Assembly: GCF_032598905.1 (NCBI RefSeq)
Contig: NZ_CP122458.1
Location: forward strand, 124,001-188,000
Reading direction: 5' to 3'
DNA length: 64,000 nt
Origin: Streptomyces sp. 11x1
Lineage (GTDB): Bacteria; Actinomycetota; Actinomycetes; Streptomycetales; Streptomycetaceae
Part shown: positions 9,180-17,769 of the stretch, piece by piece
Numbering within the stretch: position 1 is the first letter of the stretch
How the letters are laid out: the number at the start of each line of letters is the position of its first letter
Translations under genes and position numbers: made by a program
The notes under the pieces: model-generated
Seen by the model: the letters and a program-made list of their open reading frames with translations, nothing else
Databases searched by the model: none
What the model was told of the DNA's origin: nothing

Positions 9180-10094
9180 TCAGCCGGCCGCGAGCACGCG
9201 GTCGTCGATGTGTTCGGCGGCGACGTCCAGAGCGGCGGCCACCAGCGCGTCCAGCGCGCTGTTCGGGGTCTTGGTCCTGCGGCGGACGACCTGGGTCCAC
9301 GTCTCGAAGGGCGGGGCCCAGTCGACCGCGGACAAGGTGCCCTCGGCGAGCTCCCGCTCTACCGAGACGAGAGGGATGAACGCGATGCCGATGCCCAGGG
9401 CGACGCTGCGCTTGGCCGCGTCGATGGAGTCCAGGTCGAAGACGCGGGGACGATCCGGGCCGGCCAGCCCGAGCGCCTGCTCGAACTGGAGCTGGTAGCC
9501 GGCCCGGGTGTCGGCCCGGATGATCGGCGTCGCCCGCAGCACGTCCTCGGAGACGGGACCACGGCCGGCGGCCGAGTGCCCGGGGCTGCTCACCAGCACC
9601 ATGGGCTCGGGGCAGAGGATCAGGGTGTCCAGGCCCTCGTGCTCCTCGGGCGAGCCGACGACGAAGGCGCAGTCCAGCCGCCCTTCCCGGACGGCCGCGA
9701 CGGCGTCCGGTCCGGCGCCCGCGTGGAGCGCGACCTGAACCTTGGGGTAGCGGCGGTAGAGGTACTCGACCATGGGCAGGAGCCGGTAGCTGGTCAGGCT
9801 CTCCACCGTCCCGACGTCCACGCGGCCGTGGGGCTGGCCGCCTGAGACGATGGCCTGCCGGGCACGGCCGGTGAGAGAGATGATCTCGCGTGCGTACGGC
9901 AGGAGTTGACGGCCGGCGGCAGTGGGTCTCACACCGCTCGGCAGACGCTCGAGGAGGGTGACGCCGAGTCCCTGTTCCAAGGACTTGACCCGGGTGGTGA
10001 CCGTCGGTTGCGAAAGGTTCAACCGGGCCGCGGCCCTGGTGAAGCTACCGATGTCGACCACGGCCACGAAGGCGTCGAGTTGAGGAGTGTCCAC
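9180..10094 (-). CDS. LysR-family transcriptional regulator
   Basis: 304 residues. The N-terminal winged helix-turn-helix (MDTPQLDAFVAVVDIGSF, then LSQPTVTTRVKSLEQGLG) is followed by a LysR effector-binding domain. It sits between the two halves of the biosynthetic cluster and is divergent to the small peptide gene at 10315, so the 220-bp intergenic region is a likely binding site. It probably controls the downstream block that starts at 9109, its own gene, or both. Confidence 0.88.
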   Translation of the reverse strand: MDTPQLDAFVAVVDIGSFTRAAARLNLSQPTVTTRVKSLEQGLGVTLLERLPSGVRPTAAGRQLLPYAREIISLTGRARQAIVSGGQPHGRVDVGTVESLTSYRLLPMVEYLYRRYPKVQVALHAGAGPDAVAAVREGRLDCAFVVGSPEEHEGLDTLILCPEPMVLVSSPGHSAAGRGPVSEDVLRATPIIRADTRAGYQLQFEQALGLAGPDRPRVFDLDSIDAAKRSVALGIGIAFIPLVSVERELAEGTLSAVDWAPPFETWTQVVRRRTKTPNSALDALVAAALDVAAEHIDDRVLAAG

Positions 10095-10314
10095 AGTCCG
10101 AAATCCCCTCCGTCCGGAACAGGACTGCTGTGTCGACCTCCACCCTGCGCAGGCTCCCTATCGTTGCCCTACTGCTCCGGCACTGGCCTCGGCGGCGTCG
10201 TGAGGGGTGGAACGGTGCGGGAGCGATAGCGGATCAGTGGCGCGGCTTCCTACGTTCGTGAACAGCCAACCAGCCATGCGGCTCACCGTTCACACCTCAC
10301 AAGGGGAGACTTCA
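10095..10314. promoter_or_regulatory. Divergent intergenic region, LysR / small peptide gene
   Basis: 220 bp between the LysR gene and the peptide gene. It contains dispersed inverted motifs ctatcg (near 10157) and cgatag (near 10224), the near-palindrome gttcgtgaac (near 10254), a possible -10 tacgtt (near 10250) for the peptide gene, and the strong ribosome site aaggggaga before the GTG at 10315. LysR proteins usually bind such divergent regions. The exact operator is inferred. Confidence 0.4.
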
Positions 10315-10518
10315 GTGGGTACTCGTTTCACGGGCGTCACGACCGCCCTCCTGACCGCTACCGCAGCCGTCGTCACCATGTTCGGCATGCACGTGGTGGA
10401 CGCAGGTCGCGAGCAGGTCCGGGTGACGGCCGGCAACACCCCGTGGCCCTCGGCCGCAGCCCACCAGAACGCGGCCGACAACACGCCGTGGCCCTCTCCC
10501 TCCGTCAGGGCGGCGTAG
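10315..10518 (+). CDS. Small putatively exported peptide with two NTPWPS motifs
   Basis: 67 residues from a GTG preceded at good spacing by AAGGGGAGA. After two charged residues comes a hydrophobic stretch (GVTTALLTATAAVVTMFGMHVV) that looks like a signal anchor, then a short hydrophilic tail carrying NTPWPS twice, the second as DNTPWPSPS. No known family recognised. It lies alone on the plus strand between the LysR and SARP genes. It could be an exported signalling or immunity peptide, or a fast-evolving orphan. No maturation enzyme of a known RiPP class is adjacent. Confidence 0.6.
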   Translation: MGTRFTGVTTALLTATAAVVTMFGMHVVDAGREQVRVTAGNTPWPSAAAHQNAADNTPWPSPSVRAA

Positions 10519-10559
10519 CTCACGGACTTCTCGTGGCCGGGCGGCGTGGATCGCGGGGG

Positions 10560-13517
10560 TCAGCGGCCTGCGGATCCCAAGGCCGTGCCACTTGATCCGA
10601 ATCCGACGTAGGGCGGGTGTGCCGAGTGCTCGGCCTCCAGCTGTGCGAGTTCCAGACGGACCTCCGCCGCGCCCACCCTGTCCATGGTTCGCTCTCGGAT
10701 GGCCAGCACCTCGTTCAGCAGCCGTTGCGCCGTGGAAATCCGGCCCAAGCAGGCGTTGACGGTTCCCAGGCGATGCAGGGTCCGGGATTCACCGGCGATG
10801 TCCCCGCGGGAGCGCACCAGTTCCAGCACGCCGCGCAACTGGCCTTCAGCCTCCTGATAGCGTCCGCGGCGCTGCATGAGGTCGCTCATGACGAACCTGA
10901 CCTGGCTCTCCATACGACGGCTTCCAGTGTGCTGGGAGATGTCCAGCGCCTCGTCGAGCAGATTCTCCGCGTCGTCGAGGCAGCCCTGCTCCAGGGCGAG
11001 GCGGGCGAGGTGGGCCAGGGTGTTGGTCTGGCCCACCAGGTCGCCCACGGCCTGGAAGTCCGCGACTGCCTGGCGGTGCAGCGCGAGGGCTGCCTGCTCG
11101 TCCCCCTGGCGCTGGGCCAGCAGGGCCAGGTTACGCCGGGTCAACGCCAGCCCATGGGTGTCGTGCAGCGAGGCGAAGCACTCCTGGGCCGGTTCCAGCA
11201 GGGCGCGGGCGGCGGTGAACTGGGCACGAGTCAGGCACAGCGAGCCCATGGAGCACATGATGGCCGCCCGCCCGCGGAGCAGCCCCGCGCTGGATGTCGC
11301 CTCCAGGGCTTTCTCATGCGTGCGCTGCCAGTCGTCGAAGTAGCAGCGCGACTCGAACATCGTCACGAGGGTGACAGCGAGGTTCCAGCACGCCTCTGTC
11401 TGTCCGGCCGCGGCGGAGAGGTCCACGATGTGGCAGAGGTTGGCCCGTTCGTTCTCCAGCCAGCCCATCGGGTCGCGAAGCAGTTGGTCGACCTGTGCCC
11501 CGGGCATGTGCCAGCGTGGCGCCTGCCCGTGCAGGATGGCGAAGTCGCCGCCGTAGAGTCGGCGGTGGGCCTCGTCCGCCAGCGCCAGCCAGCCTCCGAC
11601 GAGCCGGGTCAGCGCGAGGTCTGCCCCATCCTCGTCCCGGTACCGCTCCAGCTCCTCCCGGGCGAACAGCCGCACCAGCGACTGCAACCGGTAGTGCGGC
11701 TCTCCCGGCGCCCCCGTGCTGTCGATCTCCAGCATCTGGGCATCCACCAGCGACTCCAGCAGGTCGCCGGCGCTGTACAGGTCGGTGTCCAGCAGGGCGG
11801 CCGCCACCCAGGTGGGAACCGAGCCGCCGTCTTGCAGGCTCAGCAGCCGCAGCAGGCGGCGGCACGCCTCGGTCAGGCCGTCGTAGGTGAGGGCGAGGCT
11901 GGAACGGACGACCAGCTCACCGTGGGACAGCTCGTCCAGCCGGCGCCGTTCGTCGGAGAGCCGGTCCCGCATCCATTCCAGCGACCAGTTGGGACGCGCG
12001 GCGAGCCGGGCGGCGATGATGCGCAGGGCCAGCGGGAGTCGCCCCACCATGCGCACCAGGTCCTGGGCCGCGTCCGGCTCCGCCGCTACTCGGTCCGCGC
12101 CGACGACCGCGGCCAGCATCTCGATCGACTCCTCCGGGTCGAACACGTCCACGTACAGCGACCGGGCTCCCGGCAGGCCGGTGATGCCGGAGCGGCCGGT
12201 GACGATGACGGAGGAAGTGCCGTTGCCGGGCAGCAGGTGGCGCACCTGGTGGCTGCTGGAGGCGTTGTCGAGGACGATCAGCGTCCGTTGGCCGGCCAGC
12301 AGGCTGCGGTACATCTCGGCTCGTTCGTCCAGCGGTTCGGGTATCTGCGCGCCGGGTATGCCCATGGCGCGCAGGAACCGGCCCAGCGCGTCGAGGGCCG
12401 TGGCCGGCGAGGACCCGGCGTCGGCCAGGTCGCAGTAGAACTGCCCGTCGGGGAACTCGTGCATCAGCCGGTGGCCCAGGTGCACGGCGATCGTGCTCTT
12501 CCCCACCCCGGAAGGGCCCGCCAGGACCAGTACGGGGGTGGGCCGGCTCTCCCCGCCCGCCAGGAGCACGTCCTTCGCCGTTGCGACCATGCTGACGCGT
12601 CCGGTGAAGTGCGCGTTGTCGGGCGGCAGTTGGAAGGGCACGACCCGCCCGGACGGTTCCGGGGGCTCGGCGGCGGGAGTGGGCGCCGACGCCGGGTCCG
12701 GCGCGGGGGTGACGGGCGCGATGCCGGGGACGGAATCCGCGTCCGGGTGCCGCAGTTCCGGGTCGCCCGCCAGGATCGCCGACTCCAGCCGCCGCAGTTC
12801 GTCGCCCGGTTCGATGCCCAGCTGGTCCACGAGGATCGCCCGGCCGGCCCGGAACACCTCCAGTGCCTCGGCCTGCCGGGCCGACCGGTACAGGGCCAGC
12901 ATCAGCCGCGCCCGCAGTCCTTCGCGTAGCGGGTACTCGGCCACCAGGGCCGAGAGTTCGGGAACGACCCGGGCGTGCCGGCCGAGCCGGAGTTCCAGGT
13001 CGGCGTACGTCTCCAGATTGATCAGCCGGTACTCGTCGAGCTGTGCGGCCATCGACTGGAGTTTGTGACTCCGGGTCCCGCTCAGCGCGGGGCCGCGCCA
13101 CAGATCGGCCGCTCTTCGAGTGAGAGCCGCGGCCTCCTCCAGGCTGCCCGACTCGGCCGCCTCGTGGGCCTCTTTGCGGTACCGGGAGAACAGCGCCGCG
13201 TCCAGTCGGCCACCGGTGACCTCCATGGCATATCCGGGCTCCCGGGTGAGCAGACTCGTGTGCTCACCGATCACGGCGAGATTGGTCCGCAGGGCGGATA
13301 CGCACGTCTGCACCTGCGTACGCGCGGTCGCGGGAGGCGCGTCGCCCCAGATCGCGTCGACAAGGCTTTCGGTGCTGACGACTCGGTTCGCCTCGAGAAG
13401 GAGCGCGCTCAGTACGACCTGTTGCCGACCTCGGGGAATACGACACACCGCGCCCGACGCTCCCGTAACCTCAAGTGGCCCGAGGACACGGAATACAGGG
13501 CTGTCGGTAGTCGGCAT
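10560..13517 (-). CDS. SARP-type regulator with NB-ARC and TPR domains (AfsR-like)
   Basis: 985 residues. Order: winged-helix DNA-binding domain (VFRVLGPLEVTG near residue 10), bacterial transcriptional activator domain (about 100-260), NB-ARC ATPase with Walker A GPSGVGKST (about residue 330), and a C-terminal TPR region (about 700-960). This is the AfsR layout of large Streptomyces antibiotic regulators, typically pathway activators. I chose the ATG at 13517 over an upstream in-frame start because GGGGGG lies 8 nt before it and the domain begins there. It follows the long biosynthetic block in the same direction and is the most likely activator of the cluster. Confidence 0.92.
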   Translation of the reverse strand: MPTTDSPVFRVLGPLEVTGASGAVCRIPRGRQQVVLSALLLEANRVVSTESLVDAIWGDAPPATARTQVQTCVSALRTNLAVIGEHTSLLTREPGYAMEVTGGRLDAALFSRYRKEAHEAAESGSLEEAAALTRRAADLWRGPALSGTRSHKLQSMAAQLDEYRLINLETYADLELRLGRHARVVPELSALVAEYPLREGLRARLMLALYRSARQAEALEVFRAGRAILVDQLGIEPGDELRRLESAILAGDPELRHPDADSVPGIAPVTPAPDPASAPTPAAEPPEPSGRVVPFQLPPDNAHFTGRVSMVATAKDVLLAGGESRPTPVLVLAGPSGVGKSTIAVHLGHRLMHEFPDGQFYCDLADAGSSPATALDALGRFLRAMGIPGAQIPEPLDERAEMYRSLLAGQRTLIVLDNASSSHQVRHLLPGNGTSSVIVTGRSGITGLPGARSLYVDVFDPEESIEMLAAVVGADRVAAEPDAAQDLVRMVGRLPLALRIIAARLAARPNWSLEWMRDRLSDERRRLDELSHGELVVRSSLALTYDGLTEACRRLLRLLSLQDGGSVPTWVAAALLDTDLYSAGDLLESLVDAQMLEIDSTGAPGEPHYRLQSLVRLFAREELERYRDEDGADLALTRLVGGWLALADEAHRRLYGGDFAILHGQAPRWHMPGAQVDQLLRDPMGWLENERANLCHIVDLSAAAGQTEACWNLAVTLVTMFESRCYFDDWQRTHEKALEATSSAGLLRGRAAIMCSMGSLCLTRAQFTAARALLEPAQECFASLHDTHGLALTRRNLALLAQRQGDEQAALALHRQAVADFQAVGDLVGQTNTLAHLARLALEQGCLDDAENLLDEALDISQHTGSRRMESQVRFVMSDLMQRRGRYQEAEGQLRGVLELVRSRGDIAGESRTLHRLGTVNACLGRISTAQRLLNEVLAIRERTMDRVGAAEVRLELAQLEAEHSAHPPYVGFGSSGTALGSAGR

Positions 13518-13625
13518 TATCGGATCCCCCCGGTCGAATGCGATGATCGTCAAGCTAACACGGTACCGACATCCGGTCGGCAAGCAGTCGGTGATCCGGA
13601 TCCCCGCGCGGACCTGGCCTTCTGT

Positions 13626-14024
13626 TCAATTGACCTCCATGGCCTGATCAGCGGAGATGTGCGATACATATGTCCGACAAGAGGAGATCAGGCCAGATTT
13701 TGACAGAGTAAAGATGGCCGCGAAATCGGTTTCCCTAACGGGTTCCTGACGGGTATAGATAATGCCGGTCGCCACAATGCGTGGTCCAGCGACCCACACG
13801 TCTTCCACGGAGTACCGGAACTGCCGGCTCGTTTCCGCCGCAATCACCCCGTCGCGCCCGCGGCCCGCGGTGCCGTGCGGACCCTGCACGGTGACGTCGT
13901 CGGCGAGGAGCGATGCGAAGGCGTCGTAGTCACCGGCGTTGAGATAGGCGTAGCTCAAATACACCTGCTCGCCGGGCACCCCGTGCGCCGATCGGTCGGG
14001 TGGGTCCGTCTCCACGTCCCACAC
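13626..14024 (-). CDS. SnoaL-like (NTF2-fold) small protein
   Basis: About 132 residues from a GTG two bases after the stop of the upstream ligase. Features typical of the SnoaL/NTF2-like fold are YLNAGDYDAFASLLADDV followed by the small-beta-sheet segment ending FTLSKSGLISSCRTYVS. Members act as cyclases, isomerases or hydrolases, or only bind ligands. No catalytic residues can be assigned by eye. It is the last gene of the 14-gene block, so an isomerisation or ring-forming step on a tailored intermediate is plausible. Confidence 0.65.
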   Translation of the reverse strand: MWDVETDPPDRSAHGVPGEQVYLSYAYLNAGDYDAFASLLADDVTVQGPHGTAGRGRDGVIAAETSRQFRYSVEDVWVAGPRIVATGIIYTRQEPVRETDFAAIFTLSKSGLISSCRTYVSHISADQAMEVN

Positions 14025-14026
14025 GG

Positions 14027-15643
14027 TCAGGCCACCTCGGCGAGACGGGAGGCCAGCGCCCGGCGGTCGGCCTTGCCGTTCGGGGAGACAGGCAGCGCGG
14101 CGAGGAAGTGGAACTCGTCGGGGACCATGTAACTCTGCAGTGCCTCGGAGCAGAACGCGGTCAGCCGGCCGTCGGCCGGGAGGTCCGTGCCGTCCCGGGT
14201 CACCAGACATGCCACGAGCCGGAGTTCGAGCCCTTCTCGCTCGACGAGCAGCACCACGGCCTCGGCCACCGCGGGGTGGTCCCGCAACCTGCGCTCCACC
14301 TCGCCGAGTTCGACGCGGTTGCCCCGGATCTGCACCTGGGAGTCCAGGCGTCCGCAGAAGTAGAGCTCGCCCTGCGGTCCGCGATACGCCAGGTCGCCGG
14401 TCCGCAGCACCAGCTGGCCCGAACGCTGCTCGGCCGGGTCGGGAACCCGGGCGGCGGCCGAGGCCGCGGGGTCGTCCCAGTAGCCGGTGAACAGCGCCGG
14501 GGTGCGCAGATGGATCTCGCCGAGCACCCCGGGCTCTTCCAGGACGGCGCCGGACTCGTCGACCAGGAGCATCTCGGCGCCCGGGTGGGCGTAGCCGATG
14601 GACAGTTTCTCCAGATCCGCCGGCAGCGGCCGCGGCACGTCCGTGAAGGAGCACGCCATCGACTCCGTCGCGCCATAACAGTTGATCAGCCTGGCCTGCG
14701 GCAGCAGTTCCTGGAGGCGGCGCAGTTCGGGCAGGGGGAAGTCCTCGCCGCAGAAGAGCACTCCGCGCACCCCGGTGAGTGCGGCGATGCCGTCCGGGAG
14801 GTGCCGCAGGCTCTGCCGCCAGATCGACGGCACGCCGTTGACCTGGGTGGCCCCCGTGTCGGAGAGGACCCGCAGGAACCGGTTGGGCCAGCGCAGCAGG
14901 CCGCGCGGCACCGGCACCACGGCGGCTCCGCTGCCCAGGGCGAGGCCGATGTCCAGCAGCGAGAAGTCGAACTGGAGCGGGGAGGTGGTCGCGACCCGGT
15001 CGCCCGGGCCCACGATGCCCTGGGTCAGCATCCCCCGGTAGAAGGAGGTGACGGCGTGGTGGCTCATCACCACGCCCTTCGGGCGTCCGGTGGTACCGGA
15101 GGTGAAGATCATGTAGGCGGTGTCCGTGGGGCAGAGCTCGGTCCGCCGACGGGTCCGCGGGCGCGGTGCCCGCTCCACGGCCAGCCGGCCGGACCCGAAC
15201 CTGGCCAGGCCGGCCTCCGCGGGAACGCCCTCCCGGGCTCCTTCCTCGGTCTGCAGGTGCAGGGCGGCTCCCGTGGCCTCCATGATGGTCGACAGTCGCT
15301 GGTCCGGGGTCTCGGGGCTGACCGGCACGAACGGCAGTCCCGCCATCGAGCAGGCGAGGAACATGGCGATGGCGTGCGCCGAGGTGTGGGACTCGAGGAT
15401 CACCCGGTCCCCGATGTCGAGGCCCAGCGCGCGCAGATCCGCGGCGTACGCCCGGGCGAGGTCGCCGAGTTCCTGATAACGGGTGGTACGCACGCTGCCG
15501 TTGGCCACGAACTCGACGACGGCCGGAGCGTCCGGGTCCACCGCCGCCTTGGACAGCAGTAGGGAATGCAGCAGTTCGTGGTGGGCGGTGGTCTGGCCCG
15601 CCGCGGCGTGGGCGACCGCGGCGGAGGCTGCGGAAGGGGTCAC
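14027..15643 (-). CDS. Stand-alone adenylation enzyme, L-prolyl-carrier ligase type
   Basis: 538 residues from a GTG with AGGAG 7 nt upstream. AMP-ligase motifs: YMIFTSGTTGRPKG, FDFSLLDIGLALGSG, GATQVNGVPSIWRQ, NCYGATESMACSF, RTGDLAYRG, SPNGKADRRAL. The VNGVPSIWR and CYGATESMACS blocks are what I recall from RedM/CloN4/PltF-type ligases that load L-Pro on a carrier for pyrrole formation. The two acyl-CoA-dehydrogenase-fold enzymes upstream in the operon fit desaturation of carrier-bound proline. The substrate remains an inference; another amino acid of this subfamily is possible. Confidence 0.75.
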   Translation of the reverse strand: MTPSAASAAVAHAAAGQTTAHHELLHSLLLSKAAVDPDAPAVVEFVANGSVRTTRYQELGDLARAYAADLRALGLDIGDRVILESHTSAHAIAMFLACSMAGLPFVPVSPETPDQRLSTIMEATGAALHLQTEEGAREGVPAEAGLARFGSGRLAVERAPRPRTRRRTELCPTDTAYMIFTSGTTGRPKGVVMSHHAVTSFYRGMLTQGIVGPGDRVATTSPLQFDFSLLDIGLALGSGAAVVPVPRGLLRWPNRFLRVLSDTGATQVNGVPSIWRQSLRHLPDGIAALTGVRGVLFCGEDFPLPELRRLQELLPQARLINCYGATESMACSFTDVPRPLPADLEKLSIGYAHPGAEMLLVDESGAVLEEPGVLGEIHLRTPALFTGYWDDPAASAAARVPDPAEQRSGQLVLRTGDLAYRGPQGELYFCGRLDSQVQIRGNRVELGEVERRLRDHPAVAEAVVLLVEREGLELRLVACLVTRDGTDLPADGRLTAFCSEALQSYMVPDEFHFLAALPVSPNGKADRRALASRLAEVA

Positions 15644-15680
15644 GTGGCAGCTCCTGTACGAATCGTAGAGGTCACGGGGA

Positions 15681-16202
15681 TCACAGGGAGGGGAACTCCG
15701 CCCGGGCAAGCCGGTGCGCCTGTCCGTCCAGCAGCACCATGGGGTCGTCGTCGGAGCACTCGGCCCGTTCCGCGGTGCCGATCAGGAGTGTGTGGTCGAA
15801 CACCTCGATGGTGTCGCGCAGCCGGCACACGACGGTGCTCGGGCAGCCGTCCAGCACCGGCACGCCATCCCGGCGGGAGTGCGGGACTCCGTTGAAGCGC
15901 CGGCCGGGGTCCCCGGTGGCGAACCGCTGTGCGTAGCCGCGCTGTTCCCAGGACAGGACGTTGACGGCGAAGCTACCGCAGGCGCGGACATCCTGAAGCG
16001 TCCGGCCCTCGCTGCGCAGCGACACGATGACGCTGGCCGGGGCCAGGGACAGGGAGAGCACGGCAGTGGCGGTGCACCCGGCGGGGCCCGTGGGCGACTC
16101 CGTGGTGATCACCGTCACGAAGGTGGGGAAGCGCCCCATGACACGCCGGAAGGTGCCCTGGTCCAGCGAGGTGACGGCGGGGATAGTCGTCTCGATGGTC
16201 AT
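15681..16202 (-). CDS. Flavin reductase-like protein (FMN-binding split barrel)
   Basis: 173 residues: FRRVMGRFPTFVTVITTES at the start, GCTATAVLSLSLAPASVIVSL, and CGSFAVNVLSWEQ in the middle, all typical of short-chain NAD(P)H:flavin reductases. These usually supply reduced flavin to an oxygenase. No obvious partner oxygenase occurs in this operon; the two acyl-CoA-dehydrogenase-fold proteins are the only flavoproteins. One of them may be a reduced-flavin monooxygenase of that fold. The start lies 10 nt after the upstream ligase stop. Confidence 0.85.
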   Translation of the reverse strand: MTIETTIPAVTSLDQGTFRRVMGRFPTFVTVITTESPTGPAGCTATAVLSLSLAPASVIVSLRSEGRTLQDVRACGSFAVNVLSWEQRGYAQRFATGDPGRRFNGVPHSRRDGVPVLDGCPSTVVCRLRDTIEVFDHTLLIGTAERAECSDDDPMVLLDGQAHRLARAEFPSL

Positions 16203-16212
16203 GGTCCGCCTA

Positions 16213-17769
16213 TCAGGCCGCTGTCGATCGGGGCAAGGAGTCGACGAGCGCGACTCGGTCGACCTTTCCGTTGGCGTTGAGGGGCAATACCTGTACGAAG
16301 TCGAGGCCAGCGGGCACCATGTAGGCGGGCAGCCTGGCCCGCAGGACGTCGAGCAGGCGTGCCGGGTCGCCCGGGCCGCCCGCGCACACGGCGCGCAGCA
16401 CCGGCTCGCCCTTGCGGCCGGGTACGGCCACCACGACGGCGTCGGTCACGCCCGGCTGGCGCATCAGCAGGGACTCGATCTCCCCGAGTTCGACCCGGTA
16501 GCCGTGGAGCTTCAGCTGGTGGTCGAGCCTGCCCAGGTGCACCAGCACCCCGTCGAGTCGCTTCACCCGGTCTCCGGTGCGGTACCAGTGCTCGGCGGTG
16601 ACCGGTCCGGTCCCGTCGTACACCGTGGCCCGTCGGCCGTCGAAGACCAGGAACCGGCCCGCGTTGTCCGCCGGGTCGAGATAGCCGGGGAAGCGCTGGG
16701 TGCCGCGTACGCACAGCTCCCCTTCTTCGGCCGGGCGGCCCTCCTCGTCCAGGACGAGGTGCTCCTGGCCGGGGTACGGCGTGCCGATGGGCACGGTCCC
16801 GTTGCCGGTGTCCGGCCAGTCCTGCACCCGGTCCGGGAGCCGGTACTCGGTCCAGGTCACGGTCATCTCGGTCGGCCCGTAGATGTTCTCCAGGGCACTG
16901 TTGGGGGCTGCGGCGCGCCAGGCCTCGGCGTGGGCCGTCCTGAGCGCCTCGCCGCAGAACAGGCTCCACCGCAGGCCGGGCATGGCGCCCGGTTTCAGGG
17001 CGCGCAGCCGCAGCGCGATGGCGGCGACGGACGGCACGGAGTTCCAGTGGGTGATGCGTCGCTGGTTGACGTACCGCACCGGGGAGAGCAGGTCATTGCG
17101 GGTGGGCACGACGAGCGTGGCGCCCGACCCCCAGGCCGCGAACATGTCGTACACGGACGGGTCGAAGGTGAGGTCGAAAGTCTGCGAGACCCGGGCGGCG
17201 GGACCGAGACCGTACCGGGGAATCACATGCCCGAGGTAGGCGGCGACGTTGTCGTGGGTGACCGGGACGCCCTTGGGACGCCCGGTGGACCCGGAGGTGA
17301 ACAGGATGTAGGCCAGGTCGGTGCCGGCGACGTCCGCCTCCGGCAGCCGCGGGGCGGGGCCAGCGGAGCGGGCGAGGAGAAGCGGGTCGATCAGCGGCAG
17401 CACCGGTACGGGCAGTTCGTCCAGCCCGGGCAGAGCGGCGTCCGCGACCACCAGGTCCAGGTCCGCCACCTTGGCCACCTCGCTGTTGCGGGCAGTGGGG
17501 AAGGCCGGGTTCAGCGGTACGACGGTGGCTCCCAGCCGGGCGATCCCGAGGTAGCCGGCATAGGCCAGGATCGAGCGAGAGGCGAGCAGTCCCACTCGGG
17601 CGGGCGGGCGGCCGTGCCGGCCGAGGATCTCGTCGGCGACGATGTCGGCGAGGGTGGAGAGCTGCGCGTAGCCGAGGTGGTGCCCGTCCACCTCCAGGGC
17701 GGTGCGGGTGTCCGCGTACCGTTTCGCGGACCGCGCGAACCAGTCGTGGAGCCGGGGTTGGTGGGACAT
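16213..17769 (-). CDS. Stand-alone amino-acid adenylation enzyme (DltA/VinM-like)
   Basis: 518 residues. Motifs: YILFTSGSTGRPKG, FDLTFDPSVYDMF, NIYGPTEMTVTW, WYRTGD and LNANGKVDR. The FDLTFDPSVYD block recalls stand-alone ligases such as D-alanine-carrier ligases and the macrolactam-pathway VinM type, which load small amino acids. The hand-derived code (D-P-Y-N-L-C-I-V-T) matches none I know. The ATG shares one base with the stop of the upstream BtrH-like gene (TGATG). It most likely charges one of the free carriers in the operon. Confidence 0.85.
   Translation of the reverse strand: MSHQPRLHDWFARSAKRYADTRTALEVDGHHLGYAQLSTLADIVADEILGRHGRPPARVGLLASRSILAYAGYLGIARLGATVVPLNPAFPTARNSEVAKVADLDLVVADAALPGLDELPVPVLPLIDPLLLARSAGPAPRLPEADVAGTDLAYILFTSGSTGRPKGVPVTHDNVAAYLGHVIPRYGLGPAARVSQTFDLTFDPSVYDMFAAWGSGATLVVPTRNDLLSPVRYVNQRRITHWNSVPSVAAIALRLRALKPGAMPGLRWSLFCGEALRTAHAEAWRAAAPNSALENIYGPTEMTVTWTEYRLPDRVQDWPDTGNGTVPIGTPYPGQEHLVLDEEGRPAEEGELCVRGTQRFPGYLDPADNAGRFLVFDGRRATVYDGTGPVTAEHWYRTGDRVKRLDGVLVHLGRLDHQLKLHGYRVELGEIESLLMRQPGVTDAVVVAVPGRKGEPVLRAVCAGGPGDPARLLDVLRARLPAYMVPAGLDFVQVLPLNANGKVDRVALVDSLPRSTAA

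Noticed and set aside
10315..10518. A classical RiPP precursor
   Set aside because: No modification enzyme of a known RiPP class lies adjacent, and the hydrophobic N-terminus looks like an export signal rather than a leader peptide.
10560..13583. Longer SARP reading frame starting upstream at 13583
   Set aside because: The upstream part is not family-like; the ATG at 13517 has a ribosome site and begins the conserved DNA-binding domain.
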